Part shown: positions 1 through 9,639 of the stretch, piece by piece
How positions within the stretch are numbered: the stretch's first letter is position 1
Layout of the letters: every line of letters starts with the position of its first letter
Source: Bacteroidota bacterium
GTDB taxonomy: Bacteria; Bacteroidota; Bacteroidia; Bacteroidales; F082
Assembly (NCBI GenBank): GCA_016845105.1
Contig: JAERTF010000164.1
Coordinates: forward strand, 1 to 64,000
DNA length: 64,000 bases
Direction: 5' to 3'
The notes under the pieces: generated by a model
The model's database searches: none
What the model was told of the DNA's origin: nothing
What the model saw: the letters and a program-made list of their open reading frames with translations, nothing else
Translations under genes and position numbers: made by a program

Positions 1-172
1 TTTTCATTTTTCTATTTTTTATGATTTATTTTGCGTATTTATTATGCGGCTAAAATATATCAGCATTGCAACCTAAATGTCAAATCCAAATCAGGAGATG
101 TCACAAGATGTCATCAATAATAAAAAAATGTAATATTTGAAGTGCTTTTAAGCAGGCGTGTATTTATAATCA

Positions 173-856
173 TCAGTTAATCAGCTTATAGCCTACTCCG
201 TGAACGGTTATGATAATTGTTGGATTATTTGTGTCTCTTTCTACTTTCTGACGTAATTTTAGAATAAAGTTGTCAACCGTTCGCGACAAAGGAACATAAT
301 CAGTTCCCCAAACATTGTCAAGCAGATCATCTCTACTTACAACTTCGTTCTGGTGATCCCACAGATAACGTAAGAATTCAAATTCTTTATGTGACATCTT
401 TATAGCTTCATCATTACATAATGCCTCATAGTTGGCAAAATTAACTTTCATATTGCCAATAATAATGGTATCTTCTTTTACAATACTATTTCCAACAGAC
501 CTTCTTAAGATAGCTTTTATCCTTGCCAACAGCTCGCGTAAGCTAAATGGTTTAGTCATATAATCATCGGCTCCGAGCTCTAGTCCCAATACCTTGTCAA
601 TTTCCTCTCCCTTTGCAGTAAGTAATAAAATTGGGGTTGTAATCCCTTTACTACGCACATTCTTACACACATCAAACCCTGACATGGAGGGAAGCATAAC
701 ATCAAGTATGACTAGGTCGTGTCGGCTTTCTAATATTAGATTATGTCCTATGAGTCCATCATCAGCAATATCAACCTTATAACCCTCAAACTCAAGATTG
801 TCTCGTAACCCAAGCAACATTGCCTGCTCGTCTTCAACAACTAATATTCGATACAT
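173..856 (-). CDS. OmpR/PhoB-family response regulator
   Basis: A 227-residue DNA-binding response regulator of a two-component system. The N-terminal receiver domain (about residues 1-120) has the acidic pair D9/E10, the phospho-acceptor D52 in an LDVMLP context and the conserved lysine in the TKPF motif. A C-terminal winged-helix Trans_reg_C domain (about 135-227) ends in a typical VHGVGYKL hairpin. It follows the histidine kinase gene on the same strand after 10 bases, so the two are almost certainly co-transcribed partners. The regulon cannot be read from the sequence; the divergent C69 dipeptidase gene is a neighbour but not a proven target. Resembles RprY-type regulators of Bacteroidota. 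Confidence 0.95.
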   Translation of the reverse strand: MYRILVVEDEQAMLLGLRDNLEFEGYKVDIADDGLIGHNLILESRHDLVILDVMLPSMSGFDVCKNVRSKGITTPILLLTAKGEEIDKVLGLELGADDYMTKPFSLRELLARIKAILRRSVGNSIVKEDTIIIGNMKVNFANYEALCNDEAIKMSHKEFEFLRYLWDHQNEVVSRDDLLDNVWGTDYVPLSRTVDNFILKLRQKVERDTNNPTIIITVHGVGYKLIN

Positions 857-866
857 AATAAACTGT

Positions 867-2417
867 TTAAACTATATTTAATGGGAAATTCAATATAAAC
901 CTGCTTCCAATATTTGGTTTACTTATTAATGTTATTGAACCATTGTGTGCACTCATTATATGCTGTACAATACTTAATCCTATGCCTGACCCTTTTGCCT
1001 TATGAGCAAGGTTTCCTGCTGTAACCCTAAAAAATTTATCAAAGACAAGTTTATGATACCGACCTTCAATTCCAATCCCATAGTCTTTCACTTCAATAAA
1101 AATTCCATTTCTATTTTGTCCCGTAGAAATATCGATTTGTTTATTATCAGTACTATATTTTATGGCATTATCAATTAGGTTTATTAAAGCATCTGTTATT
1201 GCTTCATTATCAATCATTACTTTTGGAAGATTATCCATTAATAACAAATTACAATTAGTACCTACTCTATCAAAGTGATGTGCATACTGATCAACAATCT
1301 GTTTAATAACTACATTAATATCTGCCTCAACAAACTTATATTCCCGTTTTCCGCTGTCAATTTTTGAGAAACTAAGAATTTTATTCACAATTACAGATAG
1401 TCTATTTGCCTCTGTATTAATAATACGATAGTATTCCTTCTTTTTAGTATCATCTCTAATTCTATCCATTTCAAGGGTTTCGGAATACATGTTAATAATA
1501 GCCAGCGGTGTTCTAATTTCGTGGGAAACATTTGACACAAACTCTGATTTTAACTGTGCCAATTTCATCTGTTGCCTTAAACTTCTATAAATAAGTATTG
1601 CGGCCAGAATTAGCACTATATCCATTATAATAATTATCCAAATATTGAAATTCGTTCTCTCTTGTACTAAGTTTTCTATTGTATCTCCTTTTATTTGAAT
1701 TCCCAACTGATAATCGGGCATTAGCCAAAGTGGTTTTTTATGCTCGATGTTTTTTTCAGTTGTTTCATAAAGTTCATTGGAATACACCTCTTTACCAGTA
1801 CTTATTTCAAACACCGAAAAATAAAATTGATCACTTGCTGTTGATTGTATTTTAGGACCTAGATTTTCTTTTATAAAGTCAAGTGTATTTACTACGATTC
1901 CACAAGTTATCACTTTTTTATCTGCTGGTTCAAGAGCAAACAGAAATAAACTTTGTTCAGGTATTTCAATGTCAATGGGCTGGATTTTTCTATATCCACC
2001 ATCAATATACTGAACTAACCTCTTAATAATTTGTTCGTTTTTACTAAGTAAACTATTAAAGTAGTCAATGTTAGCATGCTTCTGACCTTTGTCAATAAAG
2101 TATGAATTATGAATTCCATCAGCAAACAATATCAACTGAATTGACGAATTATTTTTAATAAACCCATTAACAATATCATCAACGATGGTATCTTGCTTTT
2201 GAATTTCATATTCCAACTGGTTGGCCCATCTGCTCAAAATATCATCAGAATACTGATTTATCGAAAATATAACAGATTCAAGCTGTCGTGTATAAATTGA
2301 ATCAATCATCTTTTCATTCTGATAAAGGTTACCTATTTCATAGGATGTGAAAAGCAGTGGGGGTAAAATAATGATAAGTAATAATAGAATACCAATATTT
2401 ACAAATGGTTTTTTCAT
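867..2417 (-). CDS. membrane sensor histidine kinase
   Basis: Sensor kinase paired with the downstream response regulator. With the start chosen here the protein has 516 residues: TM segment about 7-24, a periplasmic sensor region about 25-258 with no family I recognise, TM about 259-278, a HisKA domain with the phospho-acceptor H299 in a SHEIRTPL H-box, and a C-terminal HATPase_c domain (N-box with LIDNAIKYS, then DYGIGI and GSGIGLSI glycine motifs). The frame stays open upstream to an ATG at 2549, but that 44-residue extension precedes what looks like a normal N-terminal membrane anchor and would end 15 bases from the divergent dipeptidase start, leaving no promoter space. I therefore prefer the ATG at 2417. 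Confidence 0.9.
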   Translation of the reverse strand: MKKPFVNIGILLLLIIILPPLLFTSYEIGNLYQNEKMIDSIYTRQLESVIFSINQYSDDILSRWANQLEYEIQKQDTIVDDIVNGFIKNNSSIQLILFADGIHNSYFIDKGQKHANIDYFNSLLSKNEQIIKRLVQYIDGGYRKIQPIDIEIPEQSLFLFALEPADKKVITCGIVVNTLDFIKENLGPKIQSTASDQFYFSVFEISTGKEVYSNELYETTEKNIEHKKPLWLMPDYQLGIQIKGDTIENLVQERTNFNIWIIIIMDIVLILAAILIYRSLRQQMKLAQLKSEFVSNVSHEIRTPLAIINMYSETLEMDRIRDDTKKKEYYRIINTEANRLSVIVNKILSFSKIDSGKREYKFVEADINVVIKQIVDQYAHHFDRVGTNCNLLLMDNLPKVMIDNEAITDALINLIDNAIKYSTDNKQIDISTGQNRNGIFIEVKDYGIGIEGRYHKLVFDKFFRVTAGNLAHKAKGSGIGLSIVQHIMSAHNGSITLISKPNIGSRFILNFPLNIV

Positions 2418-2513
2418 GTAAAATAAATGAGATTCTAAAAATAAGTCTTTTATATAGAATGACAAATACGAGTATATATTATTAATAGCCATTCTCCTAT
2501 CCAACATTTCTAT

Positions 2514-2521
2514 TAAATTTG
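2514..2521 (+). promoter_or_regulatory. candidate -7 promoter box for the C69 dipeptidase gene
   Basis: TAAATTTG fits the Bacteroidota -7 consensus TAnnTTTG and lies 43 bases upstream of the dipeptidase ATG. No clear TTG -33 box is seen at the usual distance, so this is a weak call based on one motif. Confidence 0.3.
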
Positions 2522-2564
2522 TGCCCTCTTTTCGAGTTATTATGAACAACTTAAACTAAAGAAT

Positions 2565-4316
2565 ATGAAAATTAAAATTACCGGCTTATTGTTAGCCTTA
2601 TCTTTTTTTGTGGCAAATAGTACCATTGCATGTACTAACTACCTTATTACTAAAGGCGCATCCACTGATGGTTCAACCATGATTTCTTATGCAGCTGATT
2701 CACACATCCTTTATGGTGAACTATATCACTGGCCTGCTGCAAAATACCCAATAGGTACTATGCTTGATGTTTATGAATGGGATACAGGTAAATACCTTGG
2801 TGAAATTAAACAAGCTCTAGTAACCTACAATGTTGTAGGTAATATGAATGAGAATCAGGTTGCAATTGGTGAAACAACATATGGTGGGCGTAGGGAACTT
2901 GGAAAACAACCTGGAGCAATCATGGATTACGGAAGCCTTATATATGTAACCCTTCAAAGGGCAAAATCTGCACGCCATGCAATTGAAATAATGACTACAT
3001 TGGTTTCTGATTATGGTTATTATAGTTCTGGTGAGTCTTTTTCTATAGCTGATAAAGATGAGGTTTGGTTTCTTGAATTAATAGGTAAAGGTGAAGGCGA
3101 AAAGGGTGCTGTTTGGGTTGCTCGTTTAATCCCTGATGGTTATGTTTCGGGTCATGCAAATCAGGCAAGGATTACAACTTTTCCGCTGGAGAACATGAAA
3201 AATTCAATATCATCAAAGAATATTGATAAGATTTATGATAAAGAAATAAGTACTGTTTATGCCCAAGATGTAATTTCATTTGCCAAAAGAAAAGGTTTTT
3301 ATGAAGGTCCTGACAAGAAATTTAGTTTTTCTGATGTTTATGCACCTGTAGGTTTTGGGGGAGCACGCTTTTGCGAGATAAGAGTTTGGACAATGTTCAA
3401 CACCGTAGCTGACGGAATGAATAGCCACTGGGACTATGTTAAGGGCAATATTGAGCATCCGGTAGCTCATGTAGAAAATACACCATTAAAACCCGAAAAT
3501 TTTGCATCAAACCGAATGCCTCTTTGGGTTAAACCTAAACAAAAAGTAAGTGCTTTGGATATGATGGCGTTTATGCGTGACCATCTTGAAAACACAGAAC
3601 TTGATATGAGTAAGGATGTGGGAGCCGGACCTTTTGGAAATCCATATCGTTGGCGTCCTCTAACATGGAAAGTTGACGATGTAGCTTATTGTAACGAACG
3701 CGCTACAGCAACACAGCAAACAGGGTTTTCATTTATATCACAATCAAGAAGCTGGTTACCTGATGCAATTGGGGGTATTATATGGTGGGGCGTTGATGAC
3801 GCTTCGGGATCGGTATATATGCCAATGTACTCAAGCATTACAAAGGTTCCGTATAACTTTGAGGTTGGTAATGGAGCTATGATGGACTGGTCGAATAAAT
3901 CAGGGTTTTGGGTATTTAATCAGGTGCAGAATTTAGCATATACACGGTATAGTTACATACATCCTGAGATCGAAAAATTACAAAGTGAGTTCGAAACGGG
4001 GTTTGTTAATATAACTCCTGCCATTGATGCTGGTGCAAAAGCCCTTATTGATAATGATAAAGATGCTGCCATTGCATATTTAACAGACTATTCAAATGCT
4101 GTTGGTGCCAATGTGTTCGAAACCTGGAAAAAGTTCTATCAGTATCTTTTTATGAAATATATGGATGGGAATATAAAAACCAAACAAGAGATTCCTGAAG
4201 GATATAAATACTATGCTCCAAAGGTAAATCAACCAGGCTACGGAGAGGATAAATACAGAATAATTATTGAAGAAACAGGCGATCAATTTAAAGTAATTGG
4301 TGGCGACGGACATTAA
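2565..4316 (+). CDS. C69-family dipeptidase
   Basis: A 583-residue exported peptidase of family C69 (Ntn-hydrolase, PepD-like), expected to release dipeptides in the periplasm or outside the cell. A signal peptide (about 1-21, hydrophobic LLLALSFFVA) is followed directly by ACTNYLITKGAS, in which C23 is the expected N-terminal nucleophile freed by processing. The downstream DGSTMISYAADSH and EVWFLELIGKGEGEKGAVWVA regions are typical of the family. It is followed by an M3 oligopeptidase on the same strand, and together they suggest extracytoplasmic peptide scavenging. The two genes are separated by a repeat element, so co-transcription is uncertain. The preceding two-component pair is divergent. 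Confidence 0.92.
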   Translation: MKIKITGLLLALSFFVANSTIACTNYLITKGASTDGSTMISYAADSHILYGELYHWPAAKYPIGTMLDVYEWDTGKYLGEIKQALVTYNVVGNMNENQVAIGETTYGGRRELGKQPGAIMDYGSLIYVTLQRAKSARHAIEIMTTLVSDYGYYSSGESFSIADKDEVWFLELIGKGEGEKGAVWVARLIPDGYVSGHANQARITTFPLENMKNSISSKNIDKIYDKEISTVYAQDVISFAKRKGFYEGPDKKFSFSDVYAPVGFGGARFCEIRVWTMFNTVADGMNSHWDYVKGNIEHPVAHVENTPLKPENFASNRMPLWVKPKQKVSALDMMAFMRDHLENTELDMSKDVGAGPFGNPYRWRPLTWKVDDVAYCNERATATQQTGFSFISQSRSWLPDAIGGIIWWGVDDASGSVYMPMYSSITKVPYNFEVGNGAMMDWSNKSGFWVFNQVQNLAYTRYSYIHPEIEKLQSEFETGFVNITPAIDAGAKALIDNDKDAAIAYLTDYSNAVGANVFETWKKFYQYLFMKYMDGNIKTKQEIPEGYKYYAPKVNQPGYGEDKYRIIIEETGDQFKVIGGDGH

Positions 4317-4320
4317 AATT

Positions 4321-4400
4321 AGTGAGTTTTGGGTTCTGGGTTTTGGAGTTGCTAAAACAAATTCAGAACCCTGAACTCATAACCCCATACTCAAAACTTC
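4321..4400. repeat. inverted-arm element built of degenerate heptamers
   Basis: The spacer between the two peptidase genes holds two arms of opposite orientation. The right arm read on the minus strand is five heptads in exact 7-base phase: GTTTTGA, GTATGGG, GTTATGA, GTTCAGG, GTTCTGA (consensus about GTTNTGR). The left arm read on the plus strand shows GTTTTGG, GTTCTGG, GTTTTGG and GAGTT with 7, 7 and 8 base spacing. The arms can pair imperfectly across a short loop. There is no T-run, so it is not a plain terminator. Function unknown. Confidence 0.7.
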
Positions 4401-4429
4401 AAACAATAATTCGAAAAACCAAAACCAAA

Positions 4430-6586
4430 ATGAAAAAACTACTACTATTATCAACAAGTATCATAATTATGATTACTGCTTGTCAAAACCCTAACACAGA
4501 AAATGAAATGAGCGACAACCCATTTTTTAGTGAATGGACCACACCATACGGAGTTCCTCCTTTTGATATAATTAAGGATGAGCATTTTATCCCAGCTTTT
4601 GAAAAAGGAATCGAAAATCAAAATAAAGAAATTGAAGCTATTGTAACAAATCCTGAGCCACCAACATTTTTAAACACAATAGTTGCTCTTGATAAAAGTG
4701 GTAGTGACCTTGCAAAAGTTAGTGGTGTATTTTTCAATCTAACCGAAGCAAATACCAACAACGAGATAACAAAAATAACTGGAGAAATAGCACCAAAACT
4801 AGCCAACCATAATGATAATATTATGCTTAATGCTGAATTATTTAAGCGTGTTAAAACAGTAAACGATGCCCAAAAAGATTTAAATAAAGAAGTTGAAATA
4901 GGTAATGCTGCAGCTTTAAATCAAGAGCAAAAAGCGTTACTTGATGAAATATATCAAGGTTTTGTTCGGGGTGGTTCTGAATTAAAAGATGAAGATCAGG
5001 CGAAATTGAGGGTAATTAATGAAAAGCTGGCTTCATTGTATCCTGAGTTTGGAAATATCCTTCTTAAAGAAAGTAACAATTACTATATGCTTATAGAAGA
5101 TGAATCTGAACTGGCAGGCCTTCCAGCATCGGTTAAGGAAGGGGCTTCTGAAGTTGCAACTGCCAAAGGACATGAAGGGGCATGGGCTTTTACTTTAGAT
5201 AAGCCCAGCTGGATTCCTTTTCTTCAATATGCAGATAATCGCGATCGTCGTGAAGAATTATATACTGCATGGATGAATCGTGGAAAAACACCAGAGTATA
5301 ATACTACACCTATTATTAACGAAATTCTGGTTCTTCGTGAGCAAAAAGCAAGACTTCTGGGTTATAACAATTTTGCTGAATATGCTGTTTCCAAAAATAT
5401 GGCAAAAACTCCGGATAGAGTTTATGAACTACTTCTGGGCTTATGGGAACCATCACTTGAAAAGGCAAAAGAAGAGGCTTCTGAATTACAAGATCTTATG
5501 AACAAAGAAGGAGTAAATGGTGAATTAAAAAGTTGGGATTGGTGGTATTACACTGAAAAACTTCGAAAGGAAAAATATGATCTGGATGAAAATGAACTAC
5601 GTCCATATTTTTCTCTTGAACAAGTGAAAAAAGGTGCTTTTGAATTATCTGAACGTTTATATGGTATTAAATTTAAGAGACGTACCGACATACCTGTTTA
5701 TCATGAAGACGTAGAAACCTATGAGATCACAGAAGCTGATGGAACTCACATTGGTATTTTTTATGTAGACTATTTCCCAAGATCTTCAAAACGTGGTGGA
5801 GCATGGATGGAAGCCTATCGTAAGCAGTCGGGCTCTGGCAAAGACAAAGTAACTCCTGTAATTGTTAATGTTGGTAATTTTACTAAGCCAACAGCTGAAG
5901 CACCCTCACTATTAAGCATTGATGAAGTTCAAACTCTATTCCATGAATTGGGACATGGTTTACACGGTTTCCTATCAAATGTAGAATATAAAACGATAAG
6001 TGGTACTTCGGTAAAAAGAGACTTTGTTGAATTACCATCTCAAATAATGGAAAATTGGGCACTTGAACCAGAACTGCTAAAACTATATGCTTACCATTAT
6101 AAAACAGGAGAGTTAATTCCAAAGGAACTAGTTGAAAAAATTCAGAAAAGCGGACAATTCAATCAGGGTTTTGTTACAACTGAATATTTGGCTGCAAGTT
6201 TACTTGATATGGATTATCATACTACAGAAAATGCTAGTGATATAGATATTGAAGTATTTGAAAATGAAAGCATGAATAAACTGGGGTTAATTGATGCCAT
6301 TATTCCAAGATATCGTTCAAATTATTTCGCTCACGCTTTTAGTGGAGAAGGCTATGCTGCAGGGTACTATGTTTATATCTGGGCCGCCGTGCTTGATTCG
6401 GATGCATACGAGGCTTTTGCTGAAGATGGTATTTTTAATCGTGATCTTGGTCAGAGTTTTAGAGATAATATAATTTCAAGAGGAGGTTCGGATGATCCAA
6501 TGACGTTATTTGTAAACTTCAGAGGAGCTGAACCAAGCCTACAGCCATTGCTTAAAAAACGAGGGCTTGTTAAATCTAGCTCCTAG
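4430..6586 (+). CDS. M3-family zinc oligopeptidase, lipoprotein (peptidyl-dipeptidase Dcp-like)
   Basis: A 718-residue metallopeptidase of family M3 (thimet oligopeptidase/Dcp group), which cleaves short peptides. The zinc site is HELGH with ligands H505 and H509 and catalytic E506, followed by the third-ligand region FVELPSQIMENW. The N-terminus is a lipoprotein signal (KKLLLLSTSIIIMITAC), so the enzyme is probably anchored to a membrane facing the periplasm. The frame is open upstream to 4322, but that stretch is translated repeat DNA and would bury the lipoprotein signal; the ATG at 4430 is clearly better. A hairpin terminator follows the stop codon. Confidence 0.93.
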   Translation: MKKLLLLSTSIIIMITACQNPNTENEMSDNPFFSEWTTPYGVPPFDIIKDEHFIPAFEKGIENQNKEIEAIVTNPEPPTFLNTIVALDKSGSDLAKVSGVFFNLTEANTNNEITKITGEIAPKLANHNDNIMLNAELFKRVKTVNDAQKDLNKEVEIGNAAALNQEQKALLDEIYQGFVRGGSELKDEDQAKLRVINEKLASLYPEFGNILLKESNNYYMLIEDESELAGLPASVKEGASEVATAKGHEGAWAFTLDKPSWIPFLQYADNRDRREELYTAWMNRGKTPEYNTTPIINEILVLREQKARLLGYNNFAEYAVSKNMAKTPDRVYELLLGLWEPSLEKAKEEASELQDLMNKEGVNGELKSWDWWYYTEKLRKEKYDLDENELRPYFSLEQVKKGAFELSERLYGIKFKRRTDIPVYHEDVETYEITEADGTHIGIFYVDYFPRSSKRGGAWMEAYRKQSGSGKDKVTPVIVNVGNFTKPTAEAPSLLSIDEVQTLFHELGHGLHGFLSNVEYKTISGTSVKRDFVELPSQIMENWALEPELLKLYAYHYKTGELIPKELVEKIQKSGQFNQGFVTTEYLAASLLDMDYHTTENASDIDIEVFENESMNKLGLIDAIIPRYRSNYFAHAFSGEGYAAGYYVYIWAAVLDSDAYEAFAEDGIFNRDLGQSFRDNIISRGGSDDPMTLFVNFRGAEPSLQPLLKKRGLVKSSS

Positions 6587-6609
6587 TTCTTTTACTGATA
6601 AAACATAAT

Positions 6610-6657
6610 ACAATTGCGCTCATTGTTTGAAATCAACACGAAGGGCGCAATTGTTTT
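6610..6657 (+). terminator. rho-independent terminator after the M3 peptidase gene
   Basis: Perfect 10-bp stem ACAATTGCGC / GCGCAATTGT (6610-6619 and 6645-6654) with a 25-base loop, followed by a short T-run, 23 bases after the peptidase stop codon. Confidence 0.7.
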
Positions 6658-6698
6658 CTATATAATATTGCAATTATAATGCGTTTAAAACCAATACC

Positions 6699-7244
6699 TT
6701 GAATTTCTACGATATTATTCAAAAACGACAAAGCGACAGGCAGTATTCGAACCAGCCGGTGGAAAGGGAAAAACTTAACATATGCCTTGAAGCCGGGCGA
6801 CTTGCACCTTCGGCAAGTAATTCACAACCGTGGACATTTATTGTCGTTGATGAGCCTGAATTGAAAGATAAAGTAGCTCGTTGTACATTTGGACCATTAA
6901 AAAGTTTTAACAAGTTTGTTCCTCAAGCACCAGTTATTGTTGTAATTGTAATGGAAAAAGCAAAGCTTACTGCCGAAATAGGCGGCAGAATTAAAAACAA
7001 AGAGTATGCTTTAATTGATATTGGCATAGCAGCGGAACATATTTGTCTTCAGGCAGCAGAAATGGGAATTGGATCATGTATGTTGGGATGGTTTAATGAA
7101 AAAGAAGTAAAAAAACTACTAAAGGTGCCAGAAAAGAAAAGTATTCCTTTACTAATAACACTGGGCTATCCACCTAAAAATTATCGCCATAGAGATAAAA
7201 TAAGAAAAGGAAAAGAAGAGGTTGTTAGGTATAATTCCTACTAA
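6699..7244 (+). CDS. nitroreductase-family FMN oxidoreductase
   Basis: A 181-residue nitroreductase-fold protein, expected to bind FMN and use NAD(P)H. The N-terminus has the family hallmark RQSDRQYSNQPV, followed by the flavin-binding APSASNSQPW segment. Further on come the GIAAEHICLQAAEMGIGSCMLG helix and the C-terminal PLLITLGYP region. The start is a TTG; the nearby ATG at 6680 is in another frame and runs into a stop. The true substrate cannot be read. The next gene starts 13 bases after the stop and may be in the same transcript, though the two functions are unrelated. Confidence 0.88.
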   Translation: MNFYDIIQKRQSDRQYSNQPVEREKLNICLEAGRLAPSASNSQPWTFIVVDEPELKDKVARCTFGPLKSFNKFVPQAPVIVVIVMEKAKLTAEIGGRIKNKEYALIDIGIAAEHICLQAAEMGIGSCMLGWFNEKEVKKLLKVPEKKSIPLLITLGYPPKNYRHRDKIRKGKEEVVRYNSY

Positions 7245-7257
7245 AGGTATCAATGAA

Positions 7258-8418
7258 ATGAAAAAATTATTACATATCGTAGTATTAATAACTATTGGTT
7301 ACTTTGTTCAATCACAAAATCTGGAAATACCATCATTTGGTAGTGATTCAACCTTTGAAATGATGACTTGGAATATTGAACACTTTCCGAAAAATGGGCA
7401 AAACACCGTTGATTATGTAAGTGAGATAATTCTGGATCTTGATGTGGACTTAATTGCAATGCAAGAACTTGAAGATACCAATGTCTTTAATCAGGTGATG
7501 ACTGACCTTCAGGATTATGATAGCTATTATAAGTCAAGCTATTTTGCAGGTTTAGCATATATATTTAACACGACAGTAATCAATGTAGACACAATTTATG
7601 AGATACTAACAACTCAGCCCTATTGGAGACCTTTTCCAAGATCTCCCATGGTTATGGAGTTAACTTTTAATGGGCAAGAATACATCATTATCAATAATCA
7701 CTTTAAATGTTGTGGTGATGGGATACTAGATATGAATGATGATTGGGATGAAGAAAAAAGGCGTCTTGATGCATCAACACTATTGAAAGAATACATTGGC
7801 AATCACTTTGTTAATAAACGGGTAATATTAACTGGTGATTTAAATGATAACATTGATGATGATCCACAAAATAATGTATTCAACTGTTATATTGATGAAC
7901 CCGATAATTTCCTATTTGTTGATATGGATATTGCCCAAGGTGATTCCTATCATTGGTCTTATCCATCGTGGCCATCACACCTTGACCATATTCTTATAAC
8001 AAACAGTTTGTTCGAAGATTTTGCAAATGATGGCTCCAAAATTGAAACACTTAGAATAGATGACTATTTCACCAGCTGGAGTCAATACGATTATCGTGTA
8101 AGTGATCATCGTCCCGTAGCCATAAAAATTGCCTCAAATAATTATTTGGGCAATGATGAACTATTCGAATATGAGATTTCAAATTATCCAAACCCCGTAA
8201 AAAATTATACCAGGATAAACTTTAACCCTGTAAATACTCCAAACCGAACTATTGAAATCTATAACTCAGGTGGTCTTAAGGTTGATTCCAAAAAAATATT
8301 CCCTGGTCAGTCTTCTTTAAAATGGGATGCTACTGGCCTATCTGGGGGTATTTATATTCTACATTTACTTCATAAAGACATTGTTACTTCAACTCACAAG
8401 CTGGTAGTTGTTAAATAA
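7258..8418 (+). CDS. secreted endonuclease/exonuclease/phosphatase-family protein with T9SS sorting domain
   Basis: A 386-residue secreted hydrolase of the EEP (DNase I-like) superfamily. After a signal peptide ending in VQSQ come the expected catalytic strands: MTWNIEH (Asn/Glu), LIAMQELED (metal Glu), IINNHFKC, LTGDLNDN (Asp/Asn) and SDHRPVAI (Asp-His). From about residue 310 (YPNP) a C-terminal T9SS type A sorting domain begins, so the protein should cross the outer membrane and become surface-attached or released. Nucleic acid or phosphoester substrates are possible; the family does not tell which. The in-frame ATG at 7222 lies inside the preceding gene and before the signal peptide, so 7258 is chosen. 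Confidence 0.9.
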   Translation: MKKLLHIVVLITIGYFVQSQNLEIPSFGSDSTFEMMTWNIEHFPKNGQNTVDYVSEIILDLDVDLIAMQELEDTNVFNQVMTDLQDYDSYYKSSYFAGLAYIFNTTVINVDTIYEILTTQPYWRPFPRSPMVMELTFNGQEYIIINNHFKCCGDGILDMNDDWDEEKRRLDASTLLKEYIGNHFVNKRVILTGDLNDNIDDDPQNNVFNCYIDEPDNFLFVDMDIAQGDSYHWSYPSWPSHLDHILITNSLFEDFANDGSKIETLRIDDYFTSWSQYDYRVSDHRPVAIKIASNNYLGNDELFEYEISNYPNPVKNYTRINFNPVNTPNRTIEIYNSGGLKVDSKKIFPGQSSLKWDATGLSGGIYILHLLHKDIVTSTHKLVVVK

Positions 8419-8493
8419 TTTCCATTGTCTTCATTGACTAATTCAATGGTCAATACTTTCCTTATCTTTACAGTTTGAACAACTGCTAAACAA

Positions 8494-9624
8494 ATGAAAA
8501 ATATTGTTGCCCTACTTATTCTTTTTGCATCTGTTTTAACAATCCAAGCACAACAAGTTTTATATGAGTCAATTATGCATGATGGAGTAGAACGTGAATA
8601 TATTCTTTATATCCCTGCAAACTATAGTGGAAACACACAAGTGCCATTGGTTTTTAATTTTCATGGTTATGGCAGTAGTGCTACAGAACAGATGTTCTAT
8701 GGAGATTTCAGGTCCATTTCAGATACAGCGGGGTTTATTATTGCCCATCCCCAAGGAACACTGTTTAATGGAGTAACACATTGGAATGTTGGTGGGTGGA
8801 CAGTAGGTAGCACCGTAGATGATGTTGGATTTACCGAAGCACTCATCGACTCAATATCTGCCAACTATGCCATTGATTCTTTAAGAATATACTCCACAGG
8901 CATGTCAAATGGTGGCTTTATGAGCTTCCTTCTTGCATGTCAATTAAACCATAAGATTACGGCAATTGCATCAGTAACTGGTTCAATGACACCCGAAACT
9001 TATGATTATTGCACCCCTGTTCACCCAACTCCAATACTTCAAATTCACGGCACAAATGATTTTGTGGTTCCGTATTCAGGTGCAACATGGACAAAGTCCA
9101 TTGATGATATAATAGAGTATTGGGTTAGTTACAATTCATGTAACCCTGATCCAACAATCACAAACCTTCCTGATATCGACCCAAATGACGGAAGCACTGT
9201 TATTCATTATGAATATGATGATGGAATTGATGGTGTTTTTACTGAGCACTATAAAATAGATGGAGGAGGTCATACATGGCCAGGCTCATTATTTGGTGGC
9301 ACAGGAACCAACAATGATGTTGATGCTTCTGTTGAAATATGGAATTTCTTTTTAAGATTTAAACTGTTGGAAGGAATATTAGGCCTTTCAGATAGCAAAG
9401 AAGAATTAATAAAAATATATCCTAATCCAACAAAATCTATTATAACAATAGAAACCAACCTCAGTAGCCCCATGGATTATAAAATAATGTCAATTTATGG
9501 TAATATCCTTAATGTAGGAATTGTTACCTCAGATAATCCAGTTGTTGATTTATCGATATTGCCCCCAAATATTTATCTTATTAATATTGATAAATACACT
9601 TATAAGATAATTAAAGCAAGGTAA
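8494..9624 (+). CDS. secreted CE1/PHB-depolymerase-like esterase with T9SS sorting domain
   Basis: A 376-residue alpha/beta-hydrolase related to polyhydroxybutyrate depolymerase LpqC and feruloyl/acetyl-xylan esterases. A signal peptide (to about QAQQ) precedes the domain. The oxyanion region is FNFHGYG, the nucleophile S138 sits in GMSNGG, and the acid and histidine are in GTNDFVVPY and GGHTWPG. The C-terminal 80 residues (IKIYPNPTKS onward) form a T9SS type A sorting domain. Likely an extracellular esterase acting on polymer-bound esters; the exact substrate is not decidable. It sits next to another T9SS cargo gene, with a 75-base spacer. Confidence 0.9.
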   Translation: MKNIVALLILFASVLTIQAQQVLYESIMHDGVEREYILYIPANYSGNTQVPLVFNFHGYGSSATEQMFYGDFRSISDTAGFIIAHPQGTLFNGVTHWNVGGWTVGSTVDDVGFTEALIDSISANYAIDSLRIYSTGMSNGGFMSFLLACQLNHKITAIASVTGSMTPETYDYCTPVHPTPILQIHGTNDFVVPYSGATWTKSIDDIIEYWVSYNSCNPDPTITNLPDIDPNDGSTVIHYEYDDGIDGVFTEHYKIDGGGHTWPGSLFGGTGTNNDVDASVEIWNFFLRFKLLEGILGLSDSKEELIKIYPNPTKSIITIETNLSSPMDYKIMSIYGNILNVGIVTSDNPVVDLSILPPNIYLINIDKYTYKIIKAR

Positions 9625-9639
9625 TTATTGGGGGTCAAC

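Noticed and set aside
4322..4429. N-terminal extension of the M3 peptidase
   Set aside because: It is translated heptamer-repeat DNA and would place a lipoprotein signal at residue 37.
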